Source of the DNA: Chloroflexota bacterium | GTDB lineage: Bacteria > Chloroflexota > Anaerolineae > Anaerolineales > Anaerolineaceae | Length of the DNA: 64,000 nt | Assembly: GCA_004347695.1 (NCBI GenBank) | Contig: SLTK01000011.1 | Location: 47,601-111,600 of the forward strand | Reading direction: 5' to 3' | Part shown: positions 54,990-63,926 of the stretch, piece after piece | Layout of the letters: the number at the start of each line of letters is the position of its first letter | How positions within the stretch are numbered: the stretch's first letter is position 1 | Program-made: the position numbers and the translations under genes | The notes under the pieces: generated by a model | What the model was told of the DNA's origin: nothing | The model's database searches: none | What the model saw: the letters and a program-made list of their open reading frames with translations, nothing else

Positions 54990-55133
54990 GGTGCAACGCA
55001 CTTTTTAAGTGCATCGCACCAAAAACGTTGCCGGGTGCGTTGCTCCTGGGTTACACACAATTCGAATCTTTAACGAATTAAGGAGCGATGCACCTGCACT
55101 CGAGAAGCTAGCAAAAAGAAGGTGCAATGCACC
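54990..55133. repeat. Diverged copy of the 134-bp repeat family
   Basis: GGTGCAACGCACT (54990-55002) pairs with AGTGCATCGCACC (55008-55020). GGGTGCGTTGCTCC (55033-55046) pairs with GGAGCGATGCACC (55082-55094), and GGTGCAATGCACC (55121-55133) is self-complementary. Order and spacing follow the units at 49963-50353. The element lies between uvrC and the end of ggt; the rest of this gap (54857-54989) holds only a GTGCCAGGTGTCACGTGCC-type string. Confidence 0.82.
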
Positions 55134-55141
55134 ATAGCACG

Positions 55142-56785
55142 CTACACCTGCGGGATGGCGCAGCCGTCGGCGCGCGGGTCAGACCCGGCGCAAAGCACAC
55201 CGGTGTGCGGGTTTCGTAGAATGATTTGCCCGCGACCAAACATGGCGCGCGCCATCCCGCTGACCATCTCAACTGGATGTCCCATCTCGGCCAGCCGCGC
55301 AATCGTCTGGGGTGGAATCCCTTCCTCCAACGCAATCTGCGGGTGAGTTCCATTGGGCGTAAGGCAGAAACGCGGCAGGTCCAGTGCAGCCTGCGGGTCA
55401 AGCTGATCATTCTGCATACCGATGACCACCTGCAGATGCCCCTGCGGTTGCATAAAACCGCCCATCACCCCGAACGGACCGTGTAATTCCCCGCTGCCCG
55501 AGTGAGTGGCCATGGCCGGGATGATGGTATGATACGGTCTTTTTCCCGGCGCCAGGGCGTTGGGAGATGACGGATCCAGACTGAAGTTGTGCCCCCGGTT
55601 TTGCAGGGTAAAACCCCAGCCGCGTGGAACAATGCCGGTGCCGAAACCCATATAGTTGCTGGCTATGAATGAACAGGCATTGCCTGTTTCATCCACCGCG
55701 CAAAAATAGACGGTGTCGCTGACGGCAGGCGGCGTTCCATGTTCGACTTGCGGTAGTGCTGCCTGCGGGTCGATCCATTTCCGTCTTTCCGCCGCGTATT
55801 CATCCGACAAGAGCCCGGCAAGCGGTATCGTACTAAAAGCGGGATCTGCGATAAAGCGGAAGGCATCCGCAAAAGCCAGGCGCATGGCTTCGATTTGCAA
55901 GTGCATCCGCTGCGCGGCGAGGGGGTCCATGCCGGACAGGTCGAATCCTTTGATCAGGTTCAAAGCGATCAGCGCTGCCAACCCCTGACCATTCGGCGGG
56001 CACTCCCAGATGCGCAATCCTTGATATTCCACCGAAATCGGTTCGACCCAGGTGCTGGTATGACCTGCCAGGTCGGCTTCGGTCAGGCAGCCGCCGGCTT
56101 CGGTCACGATGGCAGCGATGGCCCGGGCGATTTCACCCTCGTAATACGCCGCCTTGCCGCCTTCGGCAATCGCACGCAGCGTGCGCGCCAGGCCGGGATT
56201 GCGGAAAATTTCTCCCGGCTGCGGTGCGCGGCCTTCAATGGTCATTTCCCGGCCATTGAGCGCCCGGGCGAGCAGATTTTGCGCCACCCGCTCCCAGAAA
56301 TAAGCGGTAATTGGGGCTACCGGGAAGCCGGATTCAGCCAGCTCGATGGCCGGCGCGAGCACTACCGGCAGCGGTAGCCGCCCGAAACGCGCCAGCAGGT
56401 CAACCCAGCCGGCGCAGGCGCCTGGAACCGTGATCGTGTAAGGGTGGGCAGGCGGCAAAGTGGCGCCCAATCCTTCAGCCTGCAAACGCGCCAGCGAAAG
56501 CGCAGCCGGAGCGCGCCCGGAACCGTTGAGTGCGTACACCCGGCGGTCTGAAACCTGGTAATACAGCGCAAACATGTCGCCGCCCAACCCGGTGGAGGTC
56601 GGTTCGGTGACGTTCAAAGCGGCGGCCATAGCCACGCCCGCATCTGCGGCACTGCCGCCAGCGTTGAGGATCGAAACCCCGACTGCGCTGGCCAGCGGCT
56701 GGGAAGAGGCGCACATGCCGCGCCGCCCCAGCACTGGTGAACGATGGGAACGGAAAGATTGAAGTTCCAGCTCAGACCACTTCAA
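55142..56785 (-). CDS. ggt: Gamma-glutamyltransferase family protein
   Basis: The 547-residue Ntn-hydrolase has GGSAADAGVAMAAALNVTEP, STGLGGDMFALYY, and nucleophile Thr358 in VSDTVYFCAVD at the cleavage site. YMGFGTGIVPRGWGFTLQ and GVMGGFMQPQGHLQV follow. No signal peptide is seen, so it may act in the cytoplasm or be exported in another way. The start is TTG at 56785, overlapping the selD stop by 14 bases; a later ATG at residue 24 is also possible. It is cotranscribed with selD. Confidence 0.85.
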   Translation of the reverse strand: MKWSELELQSFRSHRSPVLGRRGMCASSQPLASAVGVSILNAGGSAADAGVAMAAALNVTEPTSTGLGGDMFALYYQVSDRRVYALNGSGRAPAALSLARLQAEGLGATLPPAHPYTITVPGACAGWVDLLARFGRLPLPVVLAPAIELAESGFPVAPITAYFWERVAQNLLARALNGREMTIEGRAPQPGEIFRNPGLARTLRAIAEGGKAAYYEGEIARAIAAIVTEAGGCLTEADLAGHTSTWVEPISVEYQGLRIWECPPNGQGLAALIALNLIKGFDLSGMDPLAAQRMHLQIEAMRLAFADAFRFIADPAFSTIPLAGLLSDEYAAERRKWIDPQAALPQVEHGTPPAVSDTVYFCAVDETGNACSFIASNYMGFGTGIVPRGWGFTLQNRGHNFSLDPSSPNALAPGKRPYHTIIPAMATHSGSGELHGPFGVMGGFMQPQGHLQVVIGMQNDQLDPQAALDLPRFCLTPNGTHPQIALEEGIPPQTIARLAEMGHPVEMVSGMARAMFGRGQIILRNPHTGVLCAGSDPRADGCAIPQV

Positions 56786-57839
56786 TGCCGGTTCCCGCGA
56801 TCACTTCGCCTATTTCCCAGATCGGCTGATTGATTTCCCGAGCGCGCGCTAACAGCGCATGGATGCGGTCGGGTGGGACGGCCAGCAGCAATCCGCCGGA
56901 AGTTTGCGGATCGAACAGCAGCATCTGGTTGGCCTGGTCGATGGCTGCGCCAAAACGCACCTGTGAACCAAAGTAATGAGCGTTGTCGTGCGCGCCGCCG
57001 GGGAAGTGCCAGCCTTCGGCGTATTTTCGCGCGCAGGAAACAAAGGGAATCCTGGCGAAGTCAAACCGCAGTGCTGCCTGGCTGGCATTGGCCATCTCCA
57101 GACCGTGCCCTAGCAGGGAATAGCCGGTGATATCCGTGCCCCCGCGCAGGGAATATTCACGCGCCAATTGGGCTGCGCCGGCATTCAATTGTTTCATCCA
57201 ACCCACCACTTCAGCCACATCCTCTGGCGCGGCGATATCGCGCTTGAGGGCAGTAGTGGTTACGCCAAACCCGAGCGGTTTGGTCAGCACCAGCCGGTCT
57301 CCGGGTTTTGCACCCTTTTTCGACATATAACGCGCCGGGTGGACGAATCCAATCACCACCAGCCCGAACTTGGGCTCTTTATCCTGTACGGTATGCCCGC
57401 CGGCAATCACCACGCCGGCTTCACGCGCTTTTTCAGCCCCGCCGCGGATAATTTCCGAGGTGTATTCGGAGGGAAGGTCGGGCGGCAGCGCTGCGACGTT
57501 GAGCGCCAGAAACGGCTGCCCGCCCATGGCGTAAATATCAGAAATGGAGTTGGCGGCGGCGATCGAACCGTAATCGTACGGGTCGTCCACTACCGGCGTG
57601 AAGAAATCGGTAGTGATCACCAGGGCGCGTTCATCATCCAACTTCCAGATAGCCGCGTCGTCGGGGGAATCTAAACCGACCAGCAATTCCGGATAATCTT
57701 GCTGTTTAAACATTCCATGAACCGGGCGCAGAACCTGCGCCAGCGCTTCAGCGCTTAACTTAGACGCTCAACCGGCGCAACTGGAAAGACTGGTCAACCG
57801 GATTTTCTTCCCGGACGGGTTTTCCGCAGGTTTGCTCAT
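56772..57839 (-). CDS. selD: Selenide, water dikinase SelD, a selenocysteine protein (in-frame UGA)
   Basis: The frame from ATG 57839 reads KKIRLTSLSSCAG, then UGA (57768-57770), then ASKLSAEALAQVLRPV before the ATG at 57713 that a standard caller would use. This matches the SelD N-terminus IRLTxxSxxAG(C/U)xxK: the UGA is Sec24 and Lys27 follows as the catalytic Lys. The rest is normal: TTDFFTPVVDDPYDYG, AAANSISDIYAMGG, GGTDITGYSLLGHGLEMA and DPQTSGGLL. Length with Sec is 355 residues, typical. It makes selenophosphate from selenide and ATP. A stem-loop (57725-57741) follows the UGA. It is 14 bases after the SPFH gene. Confidence 0.93.
57725..57741 (-). promoter_or_regulatory. Candidate bacterial SECIS element in selD
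   Basis: On the minus strand GGCGCAG-GTT-CTGCGCC forms a perfect 7-bp stem with a GUU loop. The loop G is 34 bases downstream of the UGA, within the range known for bacterial SECIS elements, and it is the first loop base as required by SelB-type recognition. It lies inside the coding sequence, at the right place to recruit Sec-tRNA and SelB. Confidence 0.8.
57768..57770 (-). other. UGA codon read as selenocysteine
   Basis: The TGA is the 24th codon of the SelD frame, at the place of the catalytic Cys/Sec. Conserved SelD residues lie on both sides of it in the same frame, which would be very unlikely if it were a true stop. Confidence 0.9.
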
Positions 57840-57853
57840 AATCCTCTGTATGC

Positions 57854-58897
57854 TTACGGTGTGGTGGTGGGTACGGGTGTAGCAGTCGGTGCTAGTTCAG
57901 GGATGGGGAAAAGGAAGGGAGAATTGCTTGGCAGCAACAGGGTTTGGATGCTGGGAGACAACTTGGTTATGTACTGATATGTGAGCATATCAGGGTTGTC
58001 ACGAATGATTGCCGAGATCACAGCCAGGGCTTTGGCTTCAGCTTCAGCCTCGATGATCCGCGCTTCAGCAACACCCCTGGCGTCGATGACTGCGGCATCC
58101 GCGCGCCCCTGTGCAACCTGGCGGGCCTGTTCTGCTTCCTGGCGTTTTTGCTCGACCACAAACTTGGCCTGTTGGGCAGTCTGTTCCGCGATTTGCTTCT
58201 GTTCAATCGAAGCGGCATATTCCGGCGAGAAAGTGATATTTCGCAGAACGAAATCCACCAACTCCAGGCCGTTTTCGTTCAATTTGGCTTTCAATTGATC
58301 GGCGACGTTGTTAGTCATATCCAACCGGCGGGTGCTGTATACTTCTTCGACGCCGTATTGTGAGACTGCGTCGCGAATAATCCCGCGTGCCTGCGCCCGC
58401 ACCAGTTCGTCCGTGTAGCGGTCCTGCCAGCGGATATGAACGTTAACCACCTGGGTGGGGTCGATCTGGAAAATGATCGAAGCGTCGACGTAAATTTCCT
58501 GACCGTCTGCTGTCCGGGCAGTGATCGAATCATCCCCACTGATTTGGCCCTCAATGGGCGCAATGGACATGGTGTAGGTCTGGCGCGAGATGGGATAACG
58601 CTCGACCCGTTCGGCGAACGGGATGATCCAACGCAGGCCCGGTTCGAGCGCTTGCTCGCGGTAGCCTTGCGGCGAAATCGCCGAGATGACTACTCCCCGT
58701 TCTTGCGGCTCGATGAAAACCATGCCGGCTGCTACAAAAGTGGATAAAACCGCAACAGCCAGGGTGACAACGATGGTAACGGTTGCATTTTTTATCGGGC
58801 GGTTGCGGCCAGCCCGGACGATTGCCAGTGTGAGGACGCCAGCAAATGCCAGCCAGGCAAGCGTGGCAATACCCTGAAATAAGCCCGCGAGGTTCAT
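57854..58897 (-). CDS. SPFH/prohibitin-family membrane protein
   Basis: The 347-residue protein has two N-terminal hydrophobic segments (about 5-25 and 40-62), then an SPFH/band 7 domain (about 60-240: IEPQERGVVIS, PGLRWIIPFAERVERYPISRQTY, and the YGVEEVYSTRRLDM block). A long Ala/Glu/Gln-rich coiled coil follows (EQKRQEAEQARQVAQGRADA), and the end is Thr/Pro-rich. Such proteins form ring scaffolds at membranes. Its gene leads the selD-ggt cluster; a link to selenium is unproven. A TATAAT at 58931-58936 (minus strand) may be its -10 box. Confidence 0.88.
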   Translation of the reverse strand: MNLAGLFQGIATLAWLAFAGVLTLAIVRAGRNRPIKNATVTIVVTLAVAVLSTFVAAGMVFIEPQERGVVISAISPQGYREQALEPGLRWIIPFAERVERYPISRQTYTMSIAPIEGQISGDDSITARTADGQEIYVDASIIFQIDPTQVVNVHIRWQDRYTDELVRAQARGIIRDAVSQYGVEEVYSTRRLDMTNNVADQLKAKLNENGLELVDFVLRNITFSPEYAASIEQKQIAEQTAQQAKFVVEQKRQEAEQARQVAQGRADAAVIDARGVAEARIIEAEAEAKALAVISAIIRDNPDMLTYQYITKLSPSIQTLLLPSNSPFLFPIPELAPTATPVPTTTP

Positions 58898-59001
58898 GAT
58901 AAGCTCCTTTGAGGTGGAAACGCTGGATGTATTATACTATTTCCAGCACGTATCCCATGGCATATCCATGATGAGTGGGAAAATTACATAAAGGAAAATG
59001 T

Positions 59002-59691
59002 ATGGCTGAAGGCGAGTGGGAAATTCTGGAAATTAGCCTGGGGGAGGGAGGCATGCAGTTGACGGTCGCTGCTTCGTCTCATATATCCCTGTTGCCCGGC
59101 CAATATTTCCTGGCGTTTGCTCCCGGAAAAGATGAGCCTGCTGCCACTGCACTTTTCCTGACTGCCGGCGGAACGGTCGAGTGGAAATTGAACAGTATCA
59201 ACCCGCCTGCCTGGCAGCCCGGTACCCGTCTGCGTTGGCGCGGTCCACTGGGGCGCGGTTTCCGTTTTCCACCTTCCGCCCGGCGTGTTGCGCTGGTCCC
59301 GTGGGCAGTGTCAACCGATTGCCTGGTCCCATTACTCAACGAGGCGCTCCATCAAAGCGCAGCCGTTGTCTGGTACAGCGACCGTCTGCCCGGTTACCTG
59401 CCTGCTTCGGTGGAAGTGCTGCCGCTGGATATGCTGCCGGAGGTTTGGAATTGGGCGGATTACCTGGCGCTGGAATGTGATTTAAGGAATCTGTCACGGC
59501 TGGCTGAAGCATTGGGTTGGGACGGAATCCGCCGCCCGGGCTGCCCGACTGAAATCCTGTTGCACACCCCCTTGACCTGCGGCGGCATGGCGGATTGCGG
59601 AGTATGTGCGGTGCGAACGAAACGCGGCTGGAAAATGGCTTGCAAGGACGGACCGGTCTTCGACCTGGCCGAATTGGAATTGACGCAGTGA
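59002..59691 (+). CDS. PyrK-like FAD/2Fe-2S electron-transfer protein
   Basis: The 229-residue protein has a ferredoxin-reductase-type beta barrel (QYFLAF, RWRGPLGRGFRFPP), an NAD-type region and four C-terminal cysteines in CGGMADCGVCAV and MACKDGP, the pattern of the PyrK 2Fe-2S cluster. In PyrK-type complexes it passes electrons between NAD and the partner flavoprotein. Start: ATG 59002 with AAAGGA before it; the frame opens at a GTG 27 bases earlier. The next gene starts at or beside its stop. Confidence 0.85.
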   Translation: MAEGEWEILEISLGEGGMQLTVAASSHISLLPGQYFLAFAPGKDEPAATALFLTAGGTVEWKLNSINPPAWQPGTRLRWRGPLGRGFRFPPSARRVALVPWAVSTDCLVPLLNEALHQSAAVVWYSDRLPGYLPASVEVLPLDMLPEVWNWADYLALECDLRNLSRLAEALGWDGIRRPGCPTEILLHTPLTCGGMADCGVCAVRTKRGWKMACKDGPVFDLAELELTQ

Positions 59692-59693
59692 GC

Positions 59694-60449
59694 ATGCCTG
59701 ATCGACCGGTGCTGGAAATATCTCCGGGGTGGATGAACGCCGCCGGTTTTCTGGGCTTTGCTCCACCCGCTGAAGCGTCATGGTTACCTGCTGCGCCGGT
59801 TGCCTTTGTCACCAATCCGATCAGTTATTCCCAGCGCGCACCCGCTGCGGAGCGCGGCTGCTCTGCTTATCCGGGCGGCTTTATTTTGCATACAGGTTGG
59901 CCCAACCCCGGTTTTAGCAAGGTCACCGAGCTTTATGCATCCCGTTGGGCGCATGCTTCTTTGCCGGTCTGGGTGCGTTTGTTAGCAGATCGGCTGCATG
60001 AAGTTGACCGGATGGTGCGCGCGTTGGAAGAGATCGACGGTGTCGCTGCAATCGAAATCAGTTTGCCGCCGGCAGCGGACAGTGATCTCAAATTGCAACT
60101 GGTCGAAGCAGCCCTGGGGGAACTACCCCTGGTGCTGTGCGTGCCATTGGATCAGGCTGCCGCAAGTTGGGTCGGCCAGGCGGTTCAGGCAGGGATCAGC
60201 GCCATCTGCCTAAGCGCTCCGCGAGGGGTTATTCCTGATTCGGGTGGAGGATTCATTCGCGGCCGCATGATGGGCCCGGGCATTTTTCCGCTGGCATTAC
60301 AAACTGTCAGCTGCTTGCGAGGGTATGAAATCCCATTGATTGCCGGTTGTGGCGTTTATGCCCAGAAGGACCTGGAAAGTCTGCTGGCAGCCGGGGCTGC
60401 CGCAGTGCAACTGGATGCTGTTCTTTGGCGCGGCTGGGAAAGTCTTTGA
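59694..60449 (+). CDS. Dihydroorotate-dehydrogenase-like flavoprotein with altered active site
   Basis: The 251-residue protein looks like a type 1 dihydroorotate dehydrogenase: MNAAGFLGF near the start, a GCSAYPGGFILHTGWPNPG loop and the FMN-phosphate site IAGCGVYAQKDLESLLAAGAAAVQLDAVL. However, the NxSCPN motif reads IEISLPPAA and the conserved FMN/substrate Lys segment reads LVLCVPLD, so key substrate residues seem absent. GTG 59688 overlaps the upstream stop and is another start choice. It probably pairs with the PyrK-like protein, but dihydroorotate may not be its substrate. Confidence 0.8.
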   Translation: MPDRPVLEISPGWMNAAGFLGFAPPAEASWLPAAPVAFVTNPISYSQRAPAAERGCSAYPGGFILHTGWPNPGFSKVTELYASRWAHASLPVWVRLLADRLHEVDRMVRALEEIDGVAAIEISLPPAADSDLKLQLVEAALGELPLVLCVPLDQAAASWVGQAVQAGISAICLSAPRGVIPDSGGGFIRGRMMGPGIFPLALQTVSCLRGYEIPLIAGCGVYAQKDLESLLAAGAAAVQLDAVLWRGWESL

Positions 60450-60507
60450 ACCTGTTGAATGTGGGCGAAGTAGATGGTTATAATGGATCTGGAAGATTGA
60501 ACTCCCC

Positions 60508-61356
60508 ATGAGCACCATAGCAGATGTTCGCCCGTCACCGATTGCAGGCCGCTGGTATTCCGCCAACCCGGCACAATTAGCGCACCAGATCGATGCGTAC
60601 CTGGCCGATGTGACACTGCCGCAGATCGAGGGGCAGGTGCTGGCAATTATTACGCCGCACGCGGGTCACCGTTACTCAGGCCGGACGGCCGCTTATGCGT
60701 TTAAATCCATTGCAGGGCATGCATACAACCTGGCGGCTGTCATCTCACCACTGCATGGTTTTCATCCAGCCGCGCTTTTGACCAGTGCCCACCGGCGGTA
60801 CGCCACCCCGCTGGGTGAGCTGCCAATCGACGCCAGAGCAATAAAAAAACTGGGGGATTTCCTGGCAAAAGAGGGCAATATTCGGCTCGAATCTGTGGCT
60901 TACGATGAGGAACATTCACTGGAAATCGAGCTGCCTTTTCTGCAGCGGGTGCTTCCCGACGGGTTTAGCCTGCTGCCGGTCATGGCGCGCAGCCATGAAT
61001 GGCGAATCCTGCAAGTTCTTGGACAAGGACTGGCTAACGTTGCCAATCAGACTGCAACCCTGCTGGTTGCCAGTTCTGATTTATCCCACTTTTACCCGGA
61101 ACGGACCGCCAACGTGCTGGATCAGGAATTGTTGAAGCGGATCGTCAGTCTGGATCCAAAAGCGGTTCTGGCTGCTGAAGCGGAAGGCGTCGGCTTTGCC
61201 TGCGGCGCCGGGGCTATCGCAGCCGTCATGGCAGCCGCAGTCGAAATGGGCGCGAATGCGGCCCAAATTTTACATCACAGCACCTCAGCCGATGAAACCG
61301 GTGACCTTACTTCAGTAGTCGGGTACGGGTCGGTTGTCATTCTGAAACGGGATTGA
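60508..61356 (+). CDS. amrB: AmmeMemoRadiSam system protein B (Memo family)
   Basis: The 282-residue protein has the Memo fold motifs: PIAGRWYSAN at the start, ITPHAGHRYSG with the metal-type His, DEEHSLEIELPFLQ, and VASSDLSHFYP. Bacterial members co-occur with AMMECR1 and a radical SAM enzyme, but neither is in the window. Biochemical role is unknown, with possible metal or redox enzyme activity. It follows the DHOD-like gene by 58 bases and precedes priA by three. Confidence 0.9.
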   Translation: MSTIADVRPSPIAGRWYSANPAQLAHQIDAYLADVTLPQIEGQVLAIITPHAGHRYSGRTAAYAFKSIAGHAYNLAAVISPLHGFHPAALLTSAHRRYATPLGELPIDARAIKKLGDFLAKEGNIRLESVAYDEEHSLEIELPFLQRVLPDGFSLLPVMARSHEWRILQVLGQGLANVANQTATLLVASSDLSHFYPERTANVLDQELLKRIVSLDPKAVLAAEAEGVGFACGAGAIAAVMAAAVEMGANAAQILHHSTSADETGDLTSVVGYGSVVILKRD

Positions 61357-61359
61357 ACC

Positions 61360-63879
61360 TTGCCGCTTTTTGTCGAAGTCGCCGTGCATGTACCGGGCAA
61401 TACCGGCACCTTTGATTATCACCTGCCGCCTGAATTAGAGGGGCAGGTGCAGCCCGGCTGCCTGGTTGTGGTGCCGTTTGGGGTACAGCGCGTGCAGGGC
61501 GTGGTGCTGCGGTATATCGATACGCCAGCCGTGCCTGAGACTCGCCCGGTCGAGGTTTTGTTAGACTCGCTGCCGGTGGTCACAGGCGCGCAAATGGAAC
61601 TGGCTCAACGGCTTAGCGATCAGACGCTGACGCCGCTCTCCGCTTGCCTGGACTTGATGCTGCCAGCCGGAATCAGCCAGCAGGCTGACCGCGAATATCA
61701 GTTGGTCGAACCACTGCGTGTAGCCGATGAGGAGTTGAAACCCGCAGCGCGCTGCATCGTTCAGTTGCTTCAGGAACGCGGCGCCCTGCGCGGACGGCAG
61801 ATCGAGGCAAGTTTGCCGCACAGGCATGCTAAAGAAGCCTTGCAGGGGCTGGTGAAGCAAGGGGCGGTAATCAGCCGCCCGGTGCTCCCCGAACCGGGGG
61901 TGCACCCGAAGTTGGTGCGCATGGTCGGGTTGGCATGCCCGCCGGAAGAAATCGAGCCAAAGTTGAGCCAGATCGGGCGAGCTGGAACACCAGCCTACCA
62001 GCGCCGTAAAGCCATGCTCGATTTTCTGGTGCGCGAGCCGTGGCTGGTCGAAGCCGCCTGGGTATACGCTGCTTCGGGTGGTAATCTGGCTGATCTGCGC
62101 CGCCTGGAAGAACTTGGTCTGGTAGTTTTGAGTGAATCGGAAGTCTGGCGCGACCCATTAGCCCAGGTTGAAGCGCCGCTGCAAGCCCCGCCGAAATTGA
62201 CCAACGGCCAGGCACAGGTATGGAGTACATTACAGGCTGCGCTCCACGGCCAAACAAACGAAATCTGGAAACCGTATATGCTGCATGGGGTCACCGGTTC
62301 CGGAAAAACCGAGATTTACCTGCGCGCCGTTCAGGAAGCGTTGTTGCAGGGAAAACAGGCGCTGGTGCTGGTGCCTGAAATTGCGCTGACCCCGCAGACC
62401 GTGCGTCGTTTCTTAGGACGCTTTCCAGGAGTGGTCGGGCTGGTTCATTCGCAGCTTTCAGTAGGGGAACGGTACGACACCTGGCGCCGCGCCCGTGCAG
62501 GTAAACTACAGGTAATAGTTGGCCCGCGCTCGGCATTGTTCACCCCATTTCCCAACCTGGGACTAATCGTCCTGGACGAGTTTCATGACTCTTCCTACTA
62601 CCAGTCTGAACCGGCGCCGGCCTATTCAGCCGCGCAGGCAGCCCTCACCTACGGGCGACTGACGCACAGCGTGGTGCTGCTAGGGTCAGCGACGCCGTCA
62701 GTGGAATGGATGTACACGGCGCAGGAAAAGAATTGGCCGGTGCTGGCGCTGCCGGAACGAATCATGGCGCATCGTCAGACGGTGGAAGCGCAACTTTCTC
62801 GCCTGGGGCAAAAATCAGATCCGGTGGAAGTTGGCAGCGAGGGATCGTTTCTGCCGCTGCCGCCGGTAAAAATCGTGGATATGCGCCAGGAATTGAAAGC
62901 CGGTAACCGCTCGATGTTCAGCCGTGCTCTGCAGGACGCCCTGACGAAAACCCTTGACGCCGGACAGCAGGCGATCCTGTTTTTAAACCGGCTGGGCAGC
63001 GCAACCTATGTTTTCTGCCGTGACTGCGGCCATACGCTGCGCTGTCCGCGCTGCGACCGAGCGCTAACGCTGCATAGCGATGCGGTTATGCTGGTGTGCC
63101 ATACCTGCGGTTACCGCCGTAAAAAACCGGAACGCTGTCCGAATTGCGGCAGCGCTCAAATCCGGGATTACGGTACCGGCACTGAACGGGTGGAGCAGGA
63201 GGTCGTGAAGGCTTTTCCGAAGGCCCGCACACTACGCTGGGATTCGGAAACGACCCGCCAGAAAGGATCTCATGACCTGGTGCTGTCGCATTTCGTCTCA
63301 CACCGCGCCGATATCCTGATTGGCACACAAATGCTGGCCAAAGGGCTTGATTTGCCGTTGGTTACGCTGGTTGGTGTTATTTTGGCAGAGGTAGGCCTGC
63401 ACCTGGATGATTTTCGGGCGCCGGAACGCACTTTTCAACTGTTGACCCAGGTTGCCGGGCGAGCCGGCCGCAGCCCTCTGGGCGGTCAGGTAGTGCTGCA
63501 GACCTACCAGCCGGAGCAGTATGCCATTCAAATGGCTGCCGGGCATGATTACGCCGGGTTTTATCGACGTGAGCTGGATGCCCGCCGAAAAATTGGCTAC
63601 CCACCGTTCTCGCGGCTGGTGCGGCTGGAATATCGCCATGCGGAAGCGCAAAAAGCCCAAACCGCGGCTCAGCGAATGGCGGTTCAAGTGGAAGACTGGC
63701 TAAGGGAGGGTGGGTATGACAATACTGAACTCATTGGCCCGGCGCCCAGCTTTTTTGCCAAACAAAATGGGTTATACCGCTGGCAGATCGTGTTGCGCGG
63801 GCCTGACCCGGCCGCGGCGCTGCGCGGGCGAAACCTGGGCGATTGGCGGGTGGAGGTCGATCCACAAAGCCTACTGTAA
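61360..63879 (+). CDS. priA: Primosomal protein N' (replication restart helicase PriA)
   Basis: The 839-residue protein has the PriA layout: a 3'-end-binding N-terminal domain, a winged-helix part, a DEAH-type helicase with Walker A VTGSGKTEIYLRA, Walker B LDEFHDSSYYQ, and LGSATPSVEW. Eight cysteines lie in CRDCGHTLRCPRCDRA, LVCHTCGYRR and CPNCGS, which bind two zinc ions. The C-terminal part contains TQMLAKGLDLPLVTLVGV and RAGRSPLGGQV. It reloads the replisome at stalled forks. The start is a TTG (TTGCCGCTTTTTGTC), three bases after amrB. Confidence 0.95.
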   Translation: MPLFVEVAVHVPGNTGTFDYHLPPELEGQVQPGCLVVVPFGVQRVQGVVLRYIDTPAVPETRPVEVLLDSLPVVTGAQMELAQRLSDQTLTPLSACLDLMLPAGISQQADREYQLVEPLRVADEELKPAARCIVQLLQERGALRGRQIEASLPHRHAKEALQGLVKQGAVISRPVLPEPGVHPKLVRMVGLACPPEEIEPKLSQIGRAGTPAYQRRKAMLDFLVREPWLVEAAWVYAASGGNLADLRRLEELGLVVLSESEVWRDPLAQVEAPLQAPPKLTNGQAQVWSTLQAALHGQTNEIWKPYMLHGVTGSGKTEIYLRAVQEALLQGKQALVLVPEIALTPQTVRRFLGRFPGVVGLVHSQLSVGERYDTWRRARAGKLQVIVGPRSALFTPFPNLGLIVLDEFHDSSYYQSEPAPAYSAAQAALTYGRLTHSVVLLGSATPSVEWMYTAQEKNWPVLALPERIMAHRQTVEAQLSRLGQKSDPVEVGSEGSFLPLPPVKIVDMRQELKAGNRSMFSRALQDALTKTLDAGQQAILFLNRLGSATYVFCRDCGHTLRCPRCDRALTLHSDAVMLVCHTCGYRRKKPERCPNCGSAQIRDYGTGTERVEQEVVKAFPKARTLRWDSETTRQKGSHDLVLSHFVSHRADILIGTQMLAKGLDLPLVTLVGVILAEVGLHLDDFRAPERTFQLLTQVAGRAGRSPLGGQVVLQTYQPEQYAIQMAAGHDYAGFYRRELDARRKIGYPPFSRLVRLEYRHAEAQKAQTAAQRMAVQVEDWLREGGYDNTELIGPAPSFFAKQNGLYRWQIVLRGPDPAAALRGRNLGDWRVEVDPQSLL

Positions 63880-63926
63880 CCCATTGTAGGGCTACCTTCA
63901 GGCTGCGTGGGGGCTGTCCCAAAAGC

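Noticed and set aside
56772..57713. SelD starting at the ATG at 57713
   Set aside because: This start would remove the catalytic Sec and Lys; the upstream frame carries the conserved N-terminus through a UGA.
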